Shown here: piece by piece, positions 8,707 to 18,224 of the stretch
Layout: every line of letters begins with the position of its first letter
Numbering within the stretch: position 1 is the first letter of the stretch
Origin: Candidatus Kerfeldbacteria bacterium
Lineage (GTDB): Bacteria > Patescibacteriota > Patescibacteriia > UBA9570 > XYC2-FULL-38-9
Assembly: GCA_018500015.2 (NCBI GenBank)
Contig: JAHBAR020000042.1
Coordinates: 1 to 34,160 of the forward strand
Direction of reading: 5' to 3'
DNA: 34,160 bases
Made by a program: the position numbers and the translations under genes
Notes under the pieces: generated by a model
What the model saw: only the letters and a program-made list of their open reading frames with translations
What the model was told of the DNA's origin: nothing
The model's database searches: none

Positions 8707-10460
8707 GATAACGTCAATTCAGATGAACGGCTCATATCGAGAGAGCGAATACCAGCGAGTAGTTGTTCACGAGAAACTGTGACACCATCTTTTTGACCGC
8801 GTACACGCACTTGGAAGTTGCCACTTTCGATTTCTTTATCGCCGACAACAACCACGAACGGGATTTTTTCGTGCGCGCTGTTGCGAATTTTTTTACCAAT
8901 TGTTTCGTTTGCAATATCAAGATCGGCACGAACAGCGCGTCCTGCGCACTCGTGAGCAAGCGCTTTTGCAAATTCGGCATGCTTTTCTGAGACAGACATA
9001 ATGCGCAGTTGCACAGGTGAGAGCCAGATAGGGAAGTTGCCAGCATAGTGTTCAATCAACACCATGAGCGCGCGCTCTGCTGAGCCTAAAATCGCTCGAT
9101 GCATCATGACTGGGCGTGCTGAACTGCCATCTTCTGCAGTATAGGTAAGATCAAAGCGCTCAGGCTGTACCATGTCGATTTGAATTGTGGAGAGTTGCCA
9201 TTCGCGACCAAGCGCATCTGTTGCCATCAAATCCATTTTTGGGCCATAAAATGCCGCTTCGCCCGGACCATCAAAATATTCAATGTTATTGCGCTGCATG
9301 ATCTTCACTGCCCATGCCTCGAGTTTGTCCCACACGGCTGGATCGCCAAGATATTTCTCGGGATGTTGTGGGTCGCGTGTACTCAAACGGTAGCGATACG
9401 AGAAGCCAAATGTATTCATCACTTTTTTAGTCATCGTAAGTGCAACATCGATTTCGCTATCAACTTGGTCTTCGCGACAAAAATCGTGACAATCATCTTG
9501 TGAGAAGCTGCGTACTCGAGCAAGCCCTGAGAGCTCGCCTGGTTTTTCGTCTCGATACAGCATCGCGAAGTCAGTGATGCGAAGTGGAAGATCACGATAA
9601 CTGCGCGGCTGACTTGCGTAGATCTGAGTATGCTGTGGACAGTTCATCGGCTTCAAGAAAAATTCATCCTTGCTGTAGTTGCTTATCACGCGGAACATAT
9701 CTTCTTTGTACTTGTCGTAGTGACCGCTTGTTTTGAAGAGTTCTGCTTTAGCAATTTGCGGTGTGTGTACTTGCATGTAGCCTTCAGCACTTTGTAGCTC
9801 TTCAATGTAGTTCATCAGTAAACGTCGCATGAGAGCACCTTTTGGAGAATAGAGCGGCATGCCAGAGCCAACAAGATCAGAGAAGCTAAATAAATCCAGC
9901 TCACGGCCAATTTTGCGATGATCACGCTTTTTTGCTTCTTCTTGTTGCCACAGATAGTGATCCAAATCTTCTTTACTAAAGAACGCAGTGCCGTACACGC
10001 GCGTGAGCATTGTATTTTTCTCATCGCCGCGCCAGTACGCACCAGCGACTTTGAGCAGTGTGAAGTGCTTCAATTCTTTTGATGGGTTTCCATTGTGTCC
10101 ACCACGGCAGAGATCGCGGAAATTTCCAGACTGATAGATTGTTAATGTTTTATCTTCACCAGAAAACTCATTGATAAGTTCGAGTTTATATTGGTTGTCC
10201 GCGAATTCTTTTTTCGCTTCATCAATTGTAACTTCAAAACGTTCAAACTTTGTCCAATGCTTTGCTATCGAACGCATCTTTTGTTCGATTTTTGTTAAAT
10301 CGTTTTCAGAAAGCGGCTCTGTACCAAAATCAAAATCGTAATAAAAACCTGTCTCGATCGCAGGGCCGATCGTGCGCTTTGCGTGTGGGTAGAGTTCTTG
10401 CACTGCTGCGGCAAGAAGATGCGCGCAGGAGTGTCGTAGTTCTTGAAGTGCGTTGTCCAT
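8703..10460 (-). CDS. thrS: Threonyl-tRNA synthetase lacking the N-terminal TGS domain
   Basis: Begins MDNALQELRHSCAHLL (editing-domain start); FYYDFDF, LCRGGHNGN, KPMNCPQHTQIY, RVRSFSQDDCHDFC, HRAILGSAERALMVLIEHYAG. Confidence 0.95.
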   Translation of the reverse strand: MDNALQELRHSCAHLLAAAVQELYPHAKRTIGPAIETGFYYDFDFGTEPLSENDLTKIEQKMRSIAKHWTKFERFEVTIDEAKKEFADNQYKLELINEFSGEDKTLTIYQSGNFRDLCRGGHNGNPSKELKHFTLLKVAGAYWRGDEKNTMLTRVYGTAFFSKEDLDHYLWQQEEAKKRDHRKIGRELDLFSFSDLVGSGMPLYSPKGALMRRLLMNYIEELQSAEGYMQVHTPQIAKAELFKTSGHYDKYKEDMFRVISNYSKDEFFLKPMNCPQHTQIYASQPRSYRDLPLRITDFAMLYRDEKPGELSGLARVRSFSQDDCHDFCREDQVDSEIDVALTMTKKVMNTFGFSYRYRLSTRDPQHPEKYLGDPAVWDKLEAWAVKIMQRNNIEYFDGPGEAAFYGPKMDLMATDALGREWQLSTIQIDMVQPERFDLTYTAEDGSSARPVMMHRAILGSAERALMVLIEHYAGNFPIWLSPVQLRIMSVSEKHAEFAKALAHECAGRAVRADLDIANETIGKKIRNSAHEKIPFVVVVGDKEIESGNFQVRVRGQKDGVTVSREQLLAGIRSLDMSRSSELTLS

Positions 10461-10622
10461 AAAAATAGAAAAAAACCTATTATTTATTTTGGGATCCTGT
10501 GTTCAGGATGGTTCCACCCAAATTCCTTGCTTCTCGCAAGGCGCTTTACCACGTACTCTTCGGCGTTTCGAGGATGAATCGAGGATAGTTTGTCTCTATC
10601 TCTACGCAAAAAGTACTCTTAT
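10461..10622 (-). promoter_or_regulatory. T-box leader upstream of thrS
   Basis: Minus strand 10522->10488: UUUGGG-UGGAACC-AUCCUG-AACA-CAGGAU-CCCAAA, i.e. 6-bp A1, the 7-nt UGGAACC bulge and 6-bp A2 of a T-box antiterminator/antisequestrator. Upstream hairpin CCTTGC-GAGAA-GCAAGG (10541-10525) and a ~13-bp basal stem (10616-10604 with 10566-10553). Confidence 0.9.
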
Positions 10623-10629
10623 GAAGAAA

Positions 10630-10658
10630 ACTATATAAAGATCAATGCCTTCTGTCAA
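10630..10658 (-). promoter_or_regulatory. Sigma-70-type promoter for the thrS leader
   Basis: Minus strand TTGACA-17 nt-TATAGT. Confidence 0.85.
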
Positions 10659-10670
10659 GAAAAAGAACAA

Positions 10671-10787
10671 CAAGATTGCTTCGTCGTGCCTACCCTGCCT
10701 ACCGGCAGGCAGGCGGCAGACAGGCGCTCGCAAGGACAAACATTCCGCATGTCATTGCGAGGAGGCGCAGCCGACGCGGCAATCTTG
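10671..10787. repeat. Nested inverted-repeat intergenic element
   Basis: CAAGATTGCTTCGTCG (10671-10686) with CGACGCGGCAATCTTG (10772-10787); inner CTCGCAAGGACA (10727-10738) with TGTCATTGCGAG (10750-10761); inner CCTGCC-TACC-GGCAGG (10694-10709). Confidence 0.8.
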
Positions 10788-11966
10788 TTATTTCGCAATT
10801 TTGACCTGAATATGGTCTTCAAGTGATGGAGTTACCTTGAGCCAAAAAGGGGAGAACTGAACAGAAACGGTGCTGACATCTGGGATAGCAAGGAGATAAA
10901 ATTTTACTTTACTTTCAGTCATATTTACTAAATGTTTTGAGGCGAGTTTTTCGTTTGATTCACTCAGCGTAATGCTGTATGGGATAGCGACGTGCACTTC
11001 CGCATCTGAGCCGTCGGTTGCGTGTAGGGTGACAGTTGTCGCAATATCATCGGTGTTGAGTGATTGCGCTAATTCGTAACCTTCGGGAATAGAGTTTGAG
11101 ATTTTTTCTGAAAGTGTAGACACAAGTAGCGTGCTATCATATGCAGCAATTGCCGCCGAGCCAGCAACAGTAACAGTTAAGTCATTGGCAGTTGATCCAA
11201 CTTCAGCACTTGGTGTGATGGTGAGCGGAAGTACTGGAGTAATGGAAGAGTATGCAACGTTTGTCGGCAGATCTGTGCGCGACGATAATTCATCCGTGAA
11301 GTGGGCTTGTGCTTCCGCGTCAAATTGTGTTTTGGCTTCAGTGGTAACAGCGTCTACATCCGTTTGTGCAATGGTTGATGTGGAAATAAGACCGCCGGTC
11401 ATAGACTCAGCACTTGTGCCGTAAATTTTATCTTTTAAACCATCCCACAGTGCTACGATCTCAAATCGAGACGCGGAAATATTGCCCGAGGCACCTTCTT
11501 GATCGGCAATTACCGGTACATCAATCGTGCTGCCGGCAGGAACAGTAATGCTTTCTTGTGTGCGGAACAGTATTCCTTCAGTTGATAACAAACGAGTGGT
11601 TGCAATCAAACGTTGTGCTTGTGAGTACTCATTGTGAATGGTCACTGTACCGGTTGCTTTGCTTGGGCGTTGTGTCGTGCTGTTGAAATCTTGACCGGTG
11701 GCGCTTCCTGTCGCATCAACAAAGTATACCTTGCCCGCAATCTCAGAGAGAGCAATCTCAAAAGAGCCTTCAACGGTTCTCACATTCGAGGTAATCGTGA
11801 TTGTAGTTTTTGTAAACGAGAAATACAGAATACATGCAATGAGCAGAACACTGAGCAGAACAAAAATACTGACTATCTTTGTATAGTGTTGTTCGATGCG
11901 AGATGCGGCCTTATGTTTTTTTGGAGTGTGCACAATAATACGTTTTTTGATTTGTGTCTCTTTCAT
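10788..11966 (-). CDS. Membrane-anchored protein with baseplate-J-like domain
   Basis: One N-terminal TM (IVSIFVLLSVLLIACILYFSF), then ATGTVTIHNEYS...TRLLSTEGILFRTQESITVPAGSTIDVPVIADQEGASGNI, resembling baseplate J family. Confidence 0.65.
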   Translation of the reverse strand: MKETQIKKRIIVHTPKKHKAASRIEQHYTKIVSIFVLLSVLLIACILYFSFTKTTITITSNVRTVEGSFEIALSEIAGKVYFVDATGSATGQDFNSTTQRPSKATGTVTIHNEYSQAQRLIATTRLLSTEGILFRTQESITVPAGSTIDVPVIADQEGASGNISASRFEIVALWDGLKDKIYGTSAESMTGGLISTSTIAQTDVDAVTTEAKTQFDAEAQAHFTDELSSRTDLPTNVAYSSITPVLPLTITPSAEVGSTANDLTVTVAGSAAIAAYDSTLLVSTLSEKISNSIPEGYELAQSLNTDDIATTVTLHATDGSDAEVHVAIPYSITLSESNEKLASKHLVNMTESKVKFYLLAIPDVSTVSVQFSPFWLKVTPSLEDHIQVKIAK

Positions 11967-11986
11967 ATGTTTGAAACAGTACCTTT

Positions 11987-14900
11987 TTATAATTGTACCA
12001 TGCGCACATGGTCATGTCCAAAAAGTTTGACCAAGGTTTTGTATGCTTCAAGCGAGACGCGTTCATGTAAGTGCATCCGTTTTTTACCCATGATGACTGT
12101 CACACCATATGTACCGGGATGTTGTGATAAGAGTGCTCGCGCTTGAGTCAACTTTTCCGCAGATGTGCTGTGAGGAATATGGATCTCACATTCAAATTTT
12201 TCAGGAACAAATGGGATGATTTCGTTTGCGAGCATCTTTGGAGTGTCATCACCGCTTTCTATGCTGCCTTTTGCGCGCAACAACGCCTCTTCCACACACA
12301 GCGCACCGGCAACCTTTGCAACTTTTGGAAACAGAATAACCTCAATCTCTTGCGTGGTATCCTCCAGTGTCAAAAAATACATAATTTCACCGTTCTTGGT
12401 GAGAATGCGCTTTACGTGCTTGACCATGCCGGTCAGGGTAACGACTTCTTCCGGTCGATCAATTTTTGCTTGTGCGATAGAGAGGCCCGCAGCCCGGAGT
12501 AACGGTTCGTATTCCTCTAAAGGATGGCCGGAAAAATAAACACCCATCAATGCTTTTTCATATCCAAGAAGTGCATTGCGAGAGACCGCGGGCAGTGTGG
12601 GCAATGTCAGTTTTGGTTGTTTGGTAATTGCAAGATTGGAAAATAAATTAAATTGTCCACTCACATGTTCTTCTTGAGCGCGTTTTGCATATTGTAACAA
12701 GATGTCGAGATTTCCCAGAAGTTGTGATCGATCAAAGAAAAGATCAAGGGCTCCTACTTTTATCATGCTTTCCATAGACTTACGATTGAGGTCACGATCT
12801 TTTACTCGAGAAAGAAGATCCTCAATAGATATATATACTCCGTTGGTCATGCGCTCAGTAACGATGCGATCCACAATATGGTTGCCAACGTTTTTAATTG
12901 CCTTGAGGCCAAATCGAACGGTGTCACATGGAGTGTTGTCTGATTTTTTCACAACCGAAAACATACCCTCTGACAAGTTGATGTGCGGTGGGAGTATGTT
13001 CAATCCCATTTCTTTGGCATGTTGAATTTCAATAGCAATGCGATCGGTATCGCCGTAGTCAGCTGTGAGGAGCGCTGCCATAAATTCAGCAGGATAATGC
13101 GCCTTTAAGTATGCGGTGCGGTAGGCGATCATGGCGTAGCATGCGGCGTGCGATCGATTAAAACCGTACCGAGCAAATGGCAAGATGAATTCCCAAATGT
13201 GTTGAGCAATTTTTTTCTCAATGCCATGAGCAACCATTCCACTGATAAGTTTTTCACCTTGTTCGTCAAGCAACGATTTAATTTTTTTTGCCACAGCTTT
13301 GCGTAACATGTCGGCTTCACCGTACGAAAAGCCAGCCAGCTGACGCGCAATTTCCGACACTTGTTCTTGATACACGGCAATGCCGTATGTGGAGCCCAGT
13401 ACCGGCTCAAGACGATTATCGATGTACTCAATTTTTTTTCGGCCATGCTTCCCATCAATGTAGTCGGGAATGAATTCCATTGGACCCGGGCGATACAACG
13501 ACACCATCGCGATAATATCTTCGATCTCGGTTGGTTGCAGTTGTTTGAGGTAGCGACGCATGCCGGCACTTTCAAGTTGGAATACGCCAACTGTTTCTGC
13601 GCGCTGGAGTAAGGAAAATGTTTTCGCGTCATTGAGTGGAATATGTTCGATGTCAATATCTATCCCCGTACTTTTTTTGACGAGCTTGAGGGTGTCCTCG
13701 ATGATGGTAAGGTTTTTTAATCCTAAAAAATCCATTTTTAACAGTCCTAGTGACTCAATGGGCTTCATCGAATATTGCGTGATCATGGTATGGTCATCTG
13801 CGCTTGCATATTGCAATGGTACAGAGGTTGTGAGCGGATCTTTTGTGATCACTACCGCACAGGCATGAATAGATGTGTGACGCGCAACACCCTCGAGTTT
13901 TTTGGCGATTGCAATCAAACGCTCGGCATCTGGATCCGATGTAAGGAGCTCTTGTATTTCAGGGACGGTTTTCACCGCATCTTCGAGTGTTGTAAACATT
14001 GGAATACACTTTGCAATGCGATCACAAAATCCATAACTCAAACCCAGAACGCGCCCAACATCGCGGATTGCAGCTCGCGCAGCCATCGTTCCAAACGTGA
14101 TGATTTGCGCCACGTGATCTTTACCGTATTTTTCTTCTACGTACCTCAGCACATCTTCACGGTGAACATCTGAAAAGTCCGTATCAATATCAGGTTGTGA
14201 GACACGCTCAGGATTTAAGAAACGCTCAAAAAGGAGTTTGTAGGGGATAGGGTCAATGTCAGTAATGGAGGTGAGATATGATACGAGTGAGCCGGCTGCA
14301 GATCCGCGGCCTGGGCCTACAGCAACGCCAGAGTTTTTTGCCCAATTAATAAAATCTTGCACAATTAAAAAGTAGGATGCGTAGCCTGTTTTCTCAATCA
14401 CAGAGAGCTCGTAATCAAGTCGAGTGTGTACACCTTCAGGAACAGTAGAGCCATATCGTTTTTGAATGCCTAGCTCACACAGTCGTCTTAACTCTTGGTT
14501 TGGAGTAATACCGTCAGGTAGTGGATACGCAGGAAGTTTAATCGTGTCCAGTTCAATATTGAGATCAATTTTTTCTGCAATCATGACTGTGGTGTCGACC
14601 GCTTCCGGGATGTCGGCAAACCATTGACGCATCTGTTCTTCTGATACAAAGGAGTAATCTTCGTTGCGCAATGTTGAGCGTTGCGTCTCCTCGAGGAGTT
14701 GTTTTTGTCCTATACAACGCAAAACATCTTGCGCCTCTCTATCTTCCGGACGAATGTAGCGCACGTCGTGCGTTGCTACCACAGGAACATTGTGCTGTGC
14801 GTGTAGTTCACGAAATAGCGCATTCACTTTTTCTTGTTCAGGTTGATGTGGTTTGTGCATGAGCTCCAAGTACACTTCACCTTCAAACACAGCGGCGTAC

Positions 14901-15373
14901 TCTTGCACGAGTTGATGTGCGGCATCGATGCCGTGCGTGAGCGCGACTTTTGCGATGTGCCCTGTGGAGTTGCCGGAAAGTGCGATCAATCCGCGCGCAT
15001 GCTTCTTCAACAGTTCCCAATCAATGCGCGGACGCAAAAAGAAACCGGTGGTGTGCGCGATTGTTGTAAGCTCGACAAGATTCCTATACCCTTCTTCATT
15101 CTTTGCAAGAAGAACGAGTTGGTATGGGTGCTCTTTCATGGAGTGATCGTTGATACCTTGCGGCGCAAGGTACACCTCACTTCCTATAATAGGCTTCAAT
15201 CCTTTTTTTTTCGCCTCTTGATAAAATTCAATTGCACCATACATGTTGGCTGTATCAGTGAGGGCGATGCCATTCATGCCCTGTTCTTTAGCGGCATACA
15301 CAAGTTCGGAGATCTTTGGCAGACCATCAAGAAGAGAGTAGTGGCTATGGGTATGGAGGTGGACAAATGACAT
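11987..15373 (-). CDS. dnaE: DNA polymerase III alpha subunit
   Basis: FVHLHTHSHYSLLDG PHP start; VGPGRGSAAGSLVSY, QPDIDTDFSD, YGIAVYQEQV, FNRSHAACYAMIAYRTAYLKAHYPAEFMAALL; C-terminal OB-fold-like region. Confidence 0.96.
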   Translation of the reverse strand: MSFVHLHTHSHYSLLDGLPKISELVYAAKEQGMNGIALTDTANMYGAIEFYQEAKKKGLKPIIGSEVYLAPQGINDHSMKEHPYQLVLLAKNEEGYRNLVELTTIAHTTGFFLRPRIDWELLKKHARGLIALSGNSTGHIAKVALTHGIDAAHQLVQEYAAVFEGEVYLELMHKPHQPEQEKVNALFRELHAQHNVPVVATHDVRYIRPEDREAQDVLRCIGQKQLLEETQRSTLRNEDYSFVSEEQMRQWFADIPEAVDTTVMIAEKIDLNIELDTIKLPAYPLPDGITPNQELRRLCELGIQKRYGSTVPEGVHTRLDYELSVIEKTGYASYFLIVQDFINWAKNSGVAVGPGRGSAAGSLVSYLTSITDIDPIPYKLLFERFLNPERVSQPDIDTDFSDVHREDVLRYVEEKYGKDHVAQIITFGTMAARAAIRDVGRVLGLSYGFCDRIAKCIPMFTTLEDAVKTVPEIQELLTSDPDAERLIAIAKKLEGVARHTSIHACAVVITKDPLTTSVPLQYASADDHTMITQYSMKPIESLGLLKMDFLGLKNLTIIEDTLKLVKKSTGIDIDIEHIPLNDAKTFSLLQRAETVGVFQLESAGMRRYLKQLQPTEIEDIIAMVSLYRPGPMEFIPDYIDGKHGRKKIEYIDNRLEPVLGSTYGIAVYQEQVSEIARQLAGFSYGEADMLRKAVAKKIKSLLDEQGEKLISGMVAHGIEKKIAQHIWEFILPFARYGFNRSHAACYAMIAYRTAYLKAHYPAEFMAALLTADYGDTDRIAIEIQHAKEMGLNILPPHINLSEGMFSVVKKSDNTPCDTVRFGLKAIKNVGNHIVDRIVTERMTNGVYISIEDLLSRVKDRDLNRKSMESMIKVGALDLFFDRSQLLGNLDILLQYAKRAQEEHVSGQFNLFSNLAITKQPKLTLPTLPAVSRNALLGYEKALMGVYFSGHPLEEYEPLLRAAGLSIAQAKIDRPEEVVTLTGMVKHVKRILTKNGEIMYFLTLEDTTQEIEVILFPKVAKVAGALCVEEALLRAKGSIESGDDTPKMLANEIIPFVPEKFECEIHIPHSTSAEKLTQARALLSQHPGTYGVTVIMGKKRMHLHERVSLEAYKTLVKLFGHDHVRMVQL

Positions 15374-15385
15374 AGGTGTTCGAGT

Positions 15386-15394
15386 ATGATACCA
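15386..15394 (-). promoter_or_regulatory. Extended -10 promoter for dnaE
   Basis: Minus strand TGG-TATCAT 12 nt upstream of the dnaE ATG. Confidence 0.45.
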
Positions 15395-15423
15395 TATTTT
15401 TAAACCTTAAAATTATTTACTGT

Positions 15424-15891
15424 ATGGTCAAAACAAAATCCCCTTTTACCAAACGAAAATGGTCGTTTGACATTATGATGCTTGCCTATGGTGTTATTAT
15501 TGTTGGTGTGCTGGCAATCGCTGGTCAGTTGTGGGCAATGCGTAGTCGCATGATGCAGGTGATTCCAACAGATACCTACCAAGCGGTGTTCCTCACCAAC
15601 GGTCAGGTGTATTTTGGAAAGCTCAATAACCTCAACTCAGAATACATGGTGTTGAAAGATGTATATTACATTCAACAATCAACAGATGACACTTCAGATG
15701 AGGCAGCGACCACTGATGATGAATCAGAAAATACACAACTCAAAATTATTCGTCTCGGTGAGGAGATTCATCAGCCACAAAACGGTATGATTATTGCACG
15801 TGATCACATGATGTACTGGGAAAATTTACGCGCCGACTCTCGTATTATTGATGCTATTAATCAAGAGAAACAACACACAGTAACTGAGTAA
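15424..15891 (+). CDS. Hypothetical single-TM protein
   Basis: MVKTKSPFTKRKWSFDIMMLAYGVIIVGVLAIAGQLWAM... basic start plus TM, then a soluble acidic domain. Confidence 0.6.
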   Translation: MVKTKSPFTKRKWSFDIMMLAYGVIIVGVLAIAGQLWAMRSRMMQVIPTDTYQAVFLTNGQVYFGKLNNLNSEYMVLKDVYYIQQSTDDTSDEAATTDDESENTQLKIIRLGEEIHQPQNGMIIARDHMMYWENLRADSRIIDAINQEKQHTVTE

Positions 15892-15925
15892 GTAAAAAGA
15901 GCCAACAGGCTCTTTTTACTTTTTC
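15891..15925. terminator. Bidirectional intrinsic terminator
   Basis: AGTAAAAAGAGCC-AACA-GGCTCTTTTTACT, 13-bp perfect stem between convergent genes with T/A tracts on both sides. Confidence 0.9.
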
Positions 15926-16200
15926 GTTTTTTTGTTTGAATGTCGTTTCACCATCTCAACCACGCTCCCGATTTCTTGTGCAATGAATGTGATTGAAGAG
16001 GCTGAGGAGACTACTTTTTCTCGGATAGAGTTAATGCTGCGTTCAAATTCAGCAATTTTTGTACGAATATCTGTAATGACCTCATTCCCTTGTTTAAGGA
16101 TTTGAACGATGTAGTACATAATCCAGACAAGAAAAAATGTGAATACAATAATGGCGATGGTCAATGCACCGTACATAAGATCAACACTTGTTTGAAACAT
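15916..16200 (-). CDS. Small hypothetical membrane protein with coiled-coil-like tail
   Basis: TM IAIIVFTFFLVWIMYYIV then amphipathic helix and a Lys-rich end. Confidence 0.6.
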   Translation of the reverse strand: MFQTSVDLMYGALTIAIIVFTFFLVWIMYYIVQILKQGNEVITDIRTKIAEFERSINSIREKVVSSASSITFIAQEIGSVVEMVKRHSNKKTKK

Positions 16201-16264
16201 AAAAGATTTTTATTTTACTCTCTTTGAGATAGTATACATCTATAGGCGTGTCAGAGCAAATTGT

Positions 16265-16272
16265 GCTAGTAT
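16265..16272 (+). promoter_or_regulatory. Extended -10 element, apparently leaderless start for the 16279 gene
   Basis: TG-C-TAGTAT followed by 6 nt then ATG. Confidence 0.4.
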
Positions 16273-16278
16273 GCATCC

Positions 16279-17121
16279 ATGGACATACCCACAGAAGATC
16301 ATACTTCGTTTAAGCTTGGATATTGGATTGCAGTGCACAAATCATCTTTGCGCATAGCATATACAGTATTTTGGGTTGTAATTGTTGCTGGTATTTGGAT
16401 TTCGTTCTTTGTTCGAACTGTTGATTGGATCACGCATCTTCAGCAAGCAAACGAGATTGTGCGCAATGCCGCTCAGAGCATTGTGAAATGGGATGCGCGT
16501 GTTGCGCCCGAGGATGTGCAAGTGGTAAAAATTTCTACCGTTCGGTATAACGCAAGTAGTGTGGATGTGCTTGTGCATGTGTACAATCCAAACGCAATTT
16601 GGGCTGCCTCTTCAGCAAACTATACCTTGAGCGTGAATGGCAACGAGGTTGAAACAGCGTCGCTGTCTATTGCGCCGTTGCAAGATCGTTATGTGACACG
16701 TTTGCGCATACCGAGCACAAGCGACGTGTTGCCAAATGTTCGCATGACATGGGGCAAGGTAGTCTGGAAAAAGATGGCTGATGCAGCCACGCGTTTACCG
16801 ACGCAAAGTTGGGCATTTGAAAACGCCTCGTTTCACGAGATCACCGGTGATGCCGCAGATGCGTTTCGTACTGAGCTTTCCTTTGATTTGGTAAACAACA
16901 GCGTCTTTGGATTCAATCAAGTGAAAGCTGTGGTTGCCATGCACACTGCCGAGGGTACGATCACCGCACTCAGTAGCGTTGTAGTTGATACATTGCTCAC
17001 CAAAGAGTCACGTTCAATTATTTTGCGATGGCCGGCAGCATTGAGTCGTTTAGATACGCCACAACTCTATATTGATCTCGATCTGCTCGATGAGAGTAAG
17101 ATTATTCGCACGCTCCAATAA
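16279..17121 (+). CDS. Hypothetical membrane-anchored protein, possibly LEA14/WHy-like
   Basis: TM IAYTVFWVVIVAGIWISFF; VDVLVHVYNPNAIWAASSANYTLSVNGNEV resembles the LEA_2 'NPN' region. Confidence 0.55.
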   Translation: MDIPTEDHTSFKLGYWIAVHKSSLRIAYTVFWVVIVAGIWISFFVRTVDWITHLQQANEIVRNAAQSIVKWDARVAPEDVQVVKISTVRYNASSVDVLVHVYNPNAIWAASSANYTLSVNGNEVETASLSIAPLQDRYVTRLRIPSTSDVLPNVRMTWGKVVWKKMADAATRLPTQSWAFENASFHEITGDAADAFRTELSFDLVNNSVFGFNQVKAVVAMHTAEGTITALSSVVVDTLLTKESRSIILRWPAALSRLDTPQLYIDLDLLDESKIIRTLQ

Positions 17122-17123
17122 CC

Positions 17124-18224
17124 ATGTTTGGCGCGACCACACAATTCTTAAGAAAAATCGACTGGATACTGCTGCTCAGTATCGGCACACTCCTTATTAT
17201 TGGTTCGCTTACTCAGTATAGTTTGAGTATTGAGCCCGGCGTGGTGATCTCTGAAAAAATGGTGCGCCAACTGGTGTATGTAGGTTTGGCCATTATTGTT
17301 TTTTTTGTCGCATCTTTTATAAATTACCGAGTGTATATTACGCGTCCAGCAGTCAGCGTGATATGTATGGTAGTGCTGCTCCTTGCTGTACTTATGTTTG
17401 GTCGAGAGTTTAATGGCGCGACAGGGTGGATTATTATTGGTCCGCTATCGACGCAACCTGTCGAATTGGTCAAGCTCTTGTTCATTATTTTTTTTGCAAC
17501 CATTATTCGCAGGCGCGGTGAACGTCAAGAACACATGAGTTACGAAAATATTGTTGTTACCGGCGGCGTTACCGCTCTTATACTATTGTTGATTTTTCAA
17601 CAGCCGGATTTAGGTTCAGCATTCATTATTTTTTGTGTGTGGGTTGGTCTATTAGCACTTGCTCGTGCACCAAAGTTGGTGATTGCAGGCGTTCTTCTCA
17701 TTGCAGTGCTTGCCGGAGTGATTGGATGGTTTTTTGTGTTTCAGCCATATCAAAAAGATCGCTTAAGTATTTTTCTCAATCGTTCCAGCGACCCGTTGGG
17801 AACAGGGTATAATATTACACAGTCTATTATTGCCGTGGGCTCAGGCGGATTGTGGGGTAAAGGGTTTGGAGAAGGGACCCAAAGCCAGTTGCAATTTTTG
17901 CCTGAAGCATCGTCTGATTTTGCGTTTGCCGTGGTTGCCGAAGAGTTTGGATTTGTTGGAGCGACCCTTGTCATCGTGAGTTTGTTCATGTTGTGTTTTC
18001 GTTTGATACGCACGATGCAGACGAGTAGTGATACATTCGTTTTCTTTTTTTGTGGAGGAGTCGTGGTGTATATGTTAGCTCAGAGTGTTGTTGTGATCGG
18101 TATGAACATGGGGATCATGCCTGTGACCGGTTTACCGTTGCCATTTATCAGCTCCGGAGGCTCTTCGCTGCTGACCACAGCAGCTATGTGCGGGATTGCG
18201 CATAGTATGTGGATTCGTGGCTAA
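17124..18224 (+). CDS. FtsW/RodA/SpoVE family cell-cycle/shape protein
   Basis: Multi-TM; GATGWIIIGPLSTQPVELVKL, QQPDLGSAFI, GYNITQSIIAVGSGGLWGKGFGEGTQSQLQFLPEASSDFAFAVVAEEFGF, GLPLPFISSGGSSLL. Confidence 0.93.
   Translation: MFGATTQFLRKIDWILLLSIGTLLIIGSLTQYSLSIEPGVVISEKMVRQLVYVGLAIIVFFVASFINYRVYITRPAVSVICMVVLLLAVLMFGREFNGATGWIIIGPLSTQPVELVKLLFIIFFATIIRRRGERQEHMSYENIVVTGGVTALILLLIFQQPDLGSAFIIFCVWVGLLALARAPKLVIAGVLLIAVLAGVIGWFFVFQPYQKDRLSIFLNRSSDPLGTGYNITQSIIAVGSGGLWGKGFGEGTQSQLQFLPEASSDFAFAVVAEEFGFVGATLVIVSLFMLCFRLIRTMQTSSDTFVFFFCGGVVVYMLAQSVVVIGMNMGIMPVTGLPLPFISSGGSSLLTTAAMCGIAHSMWIRG

Noticed and set aside
10453-10826. Short + ORFs in the thrS leader region
   Set aside because: They overlap the T-box and palindromic repeat; better explained as non-coding.
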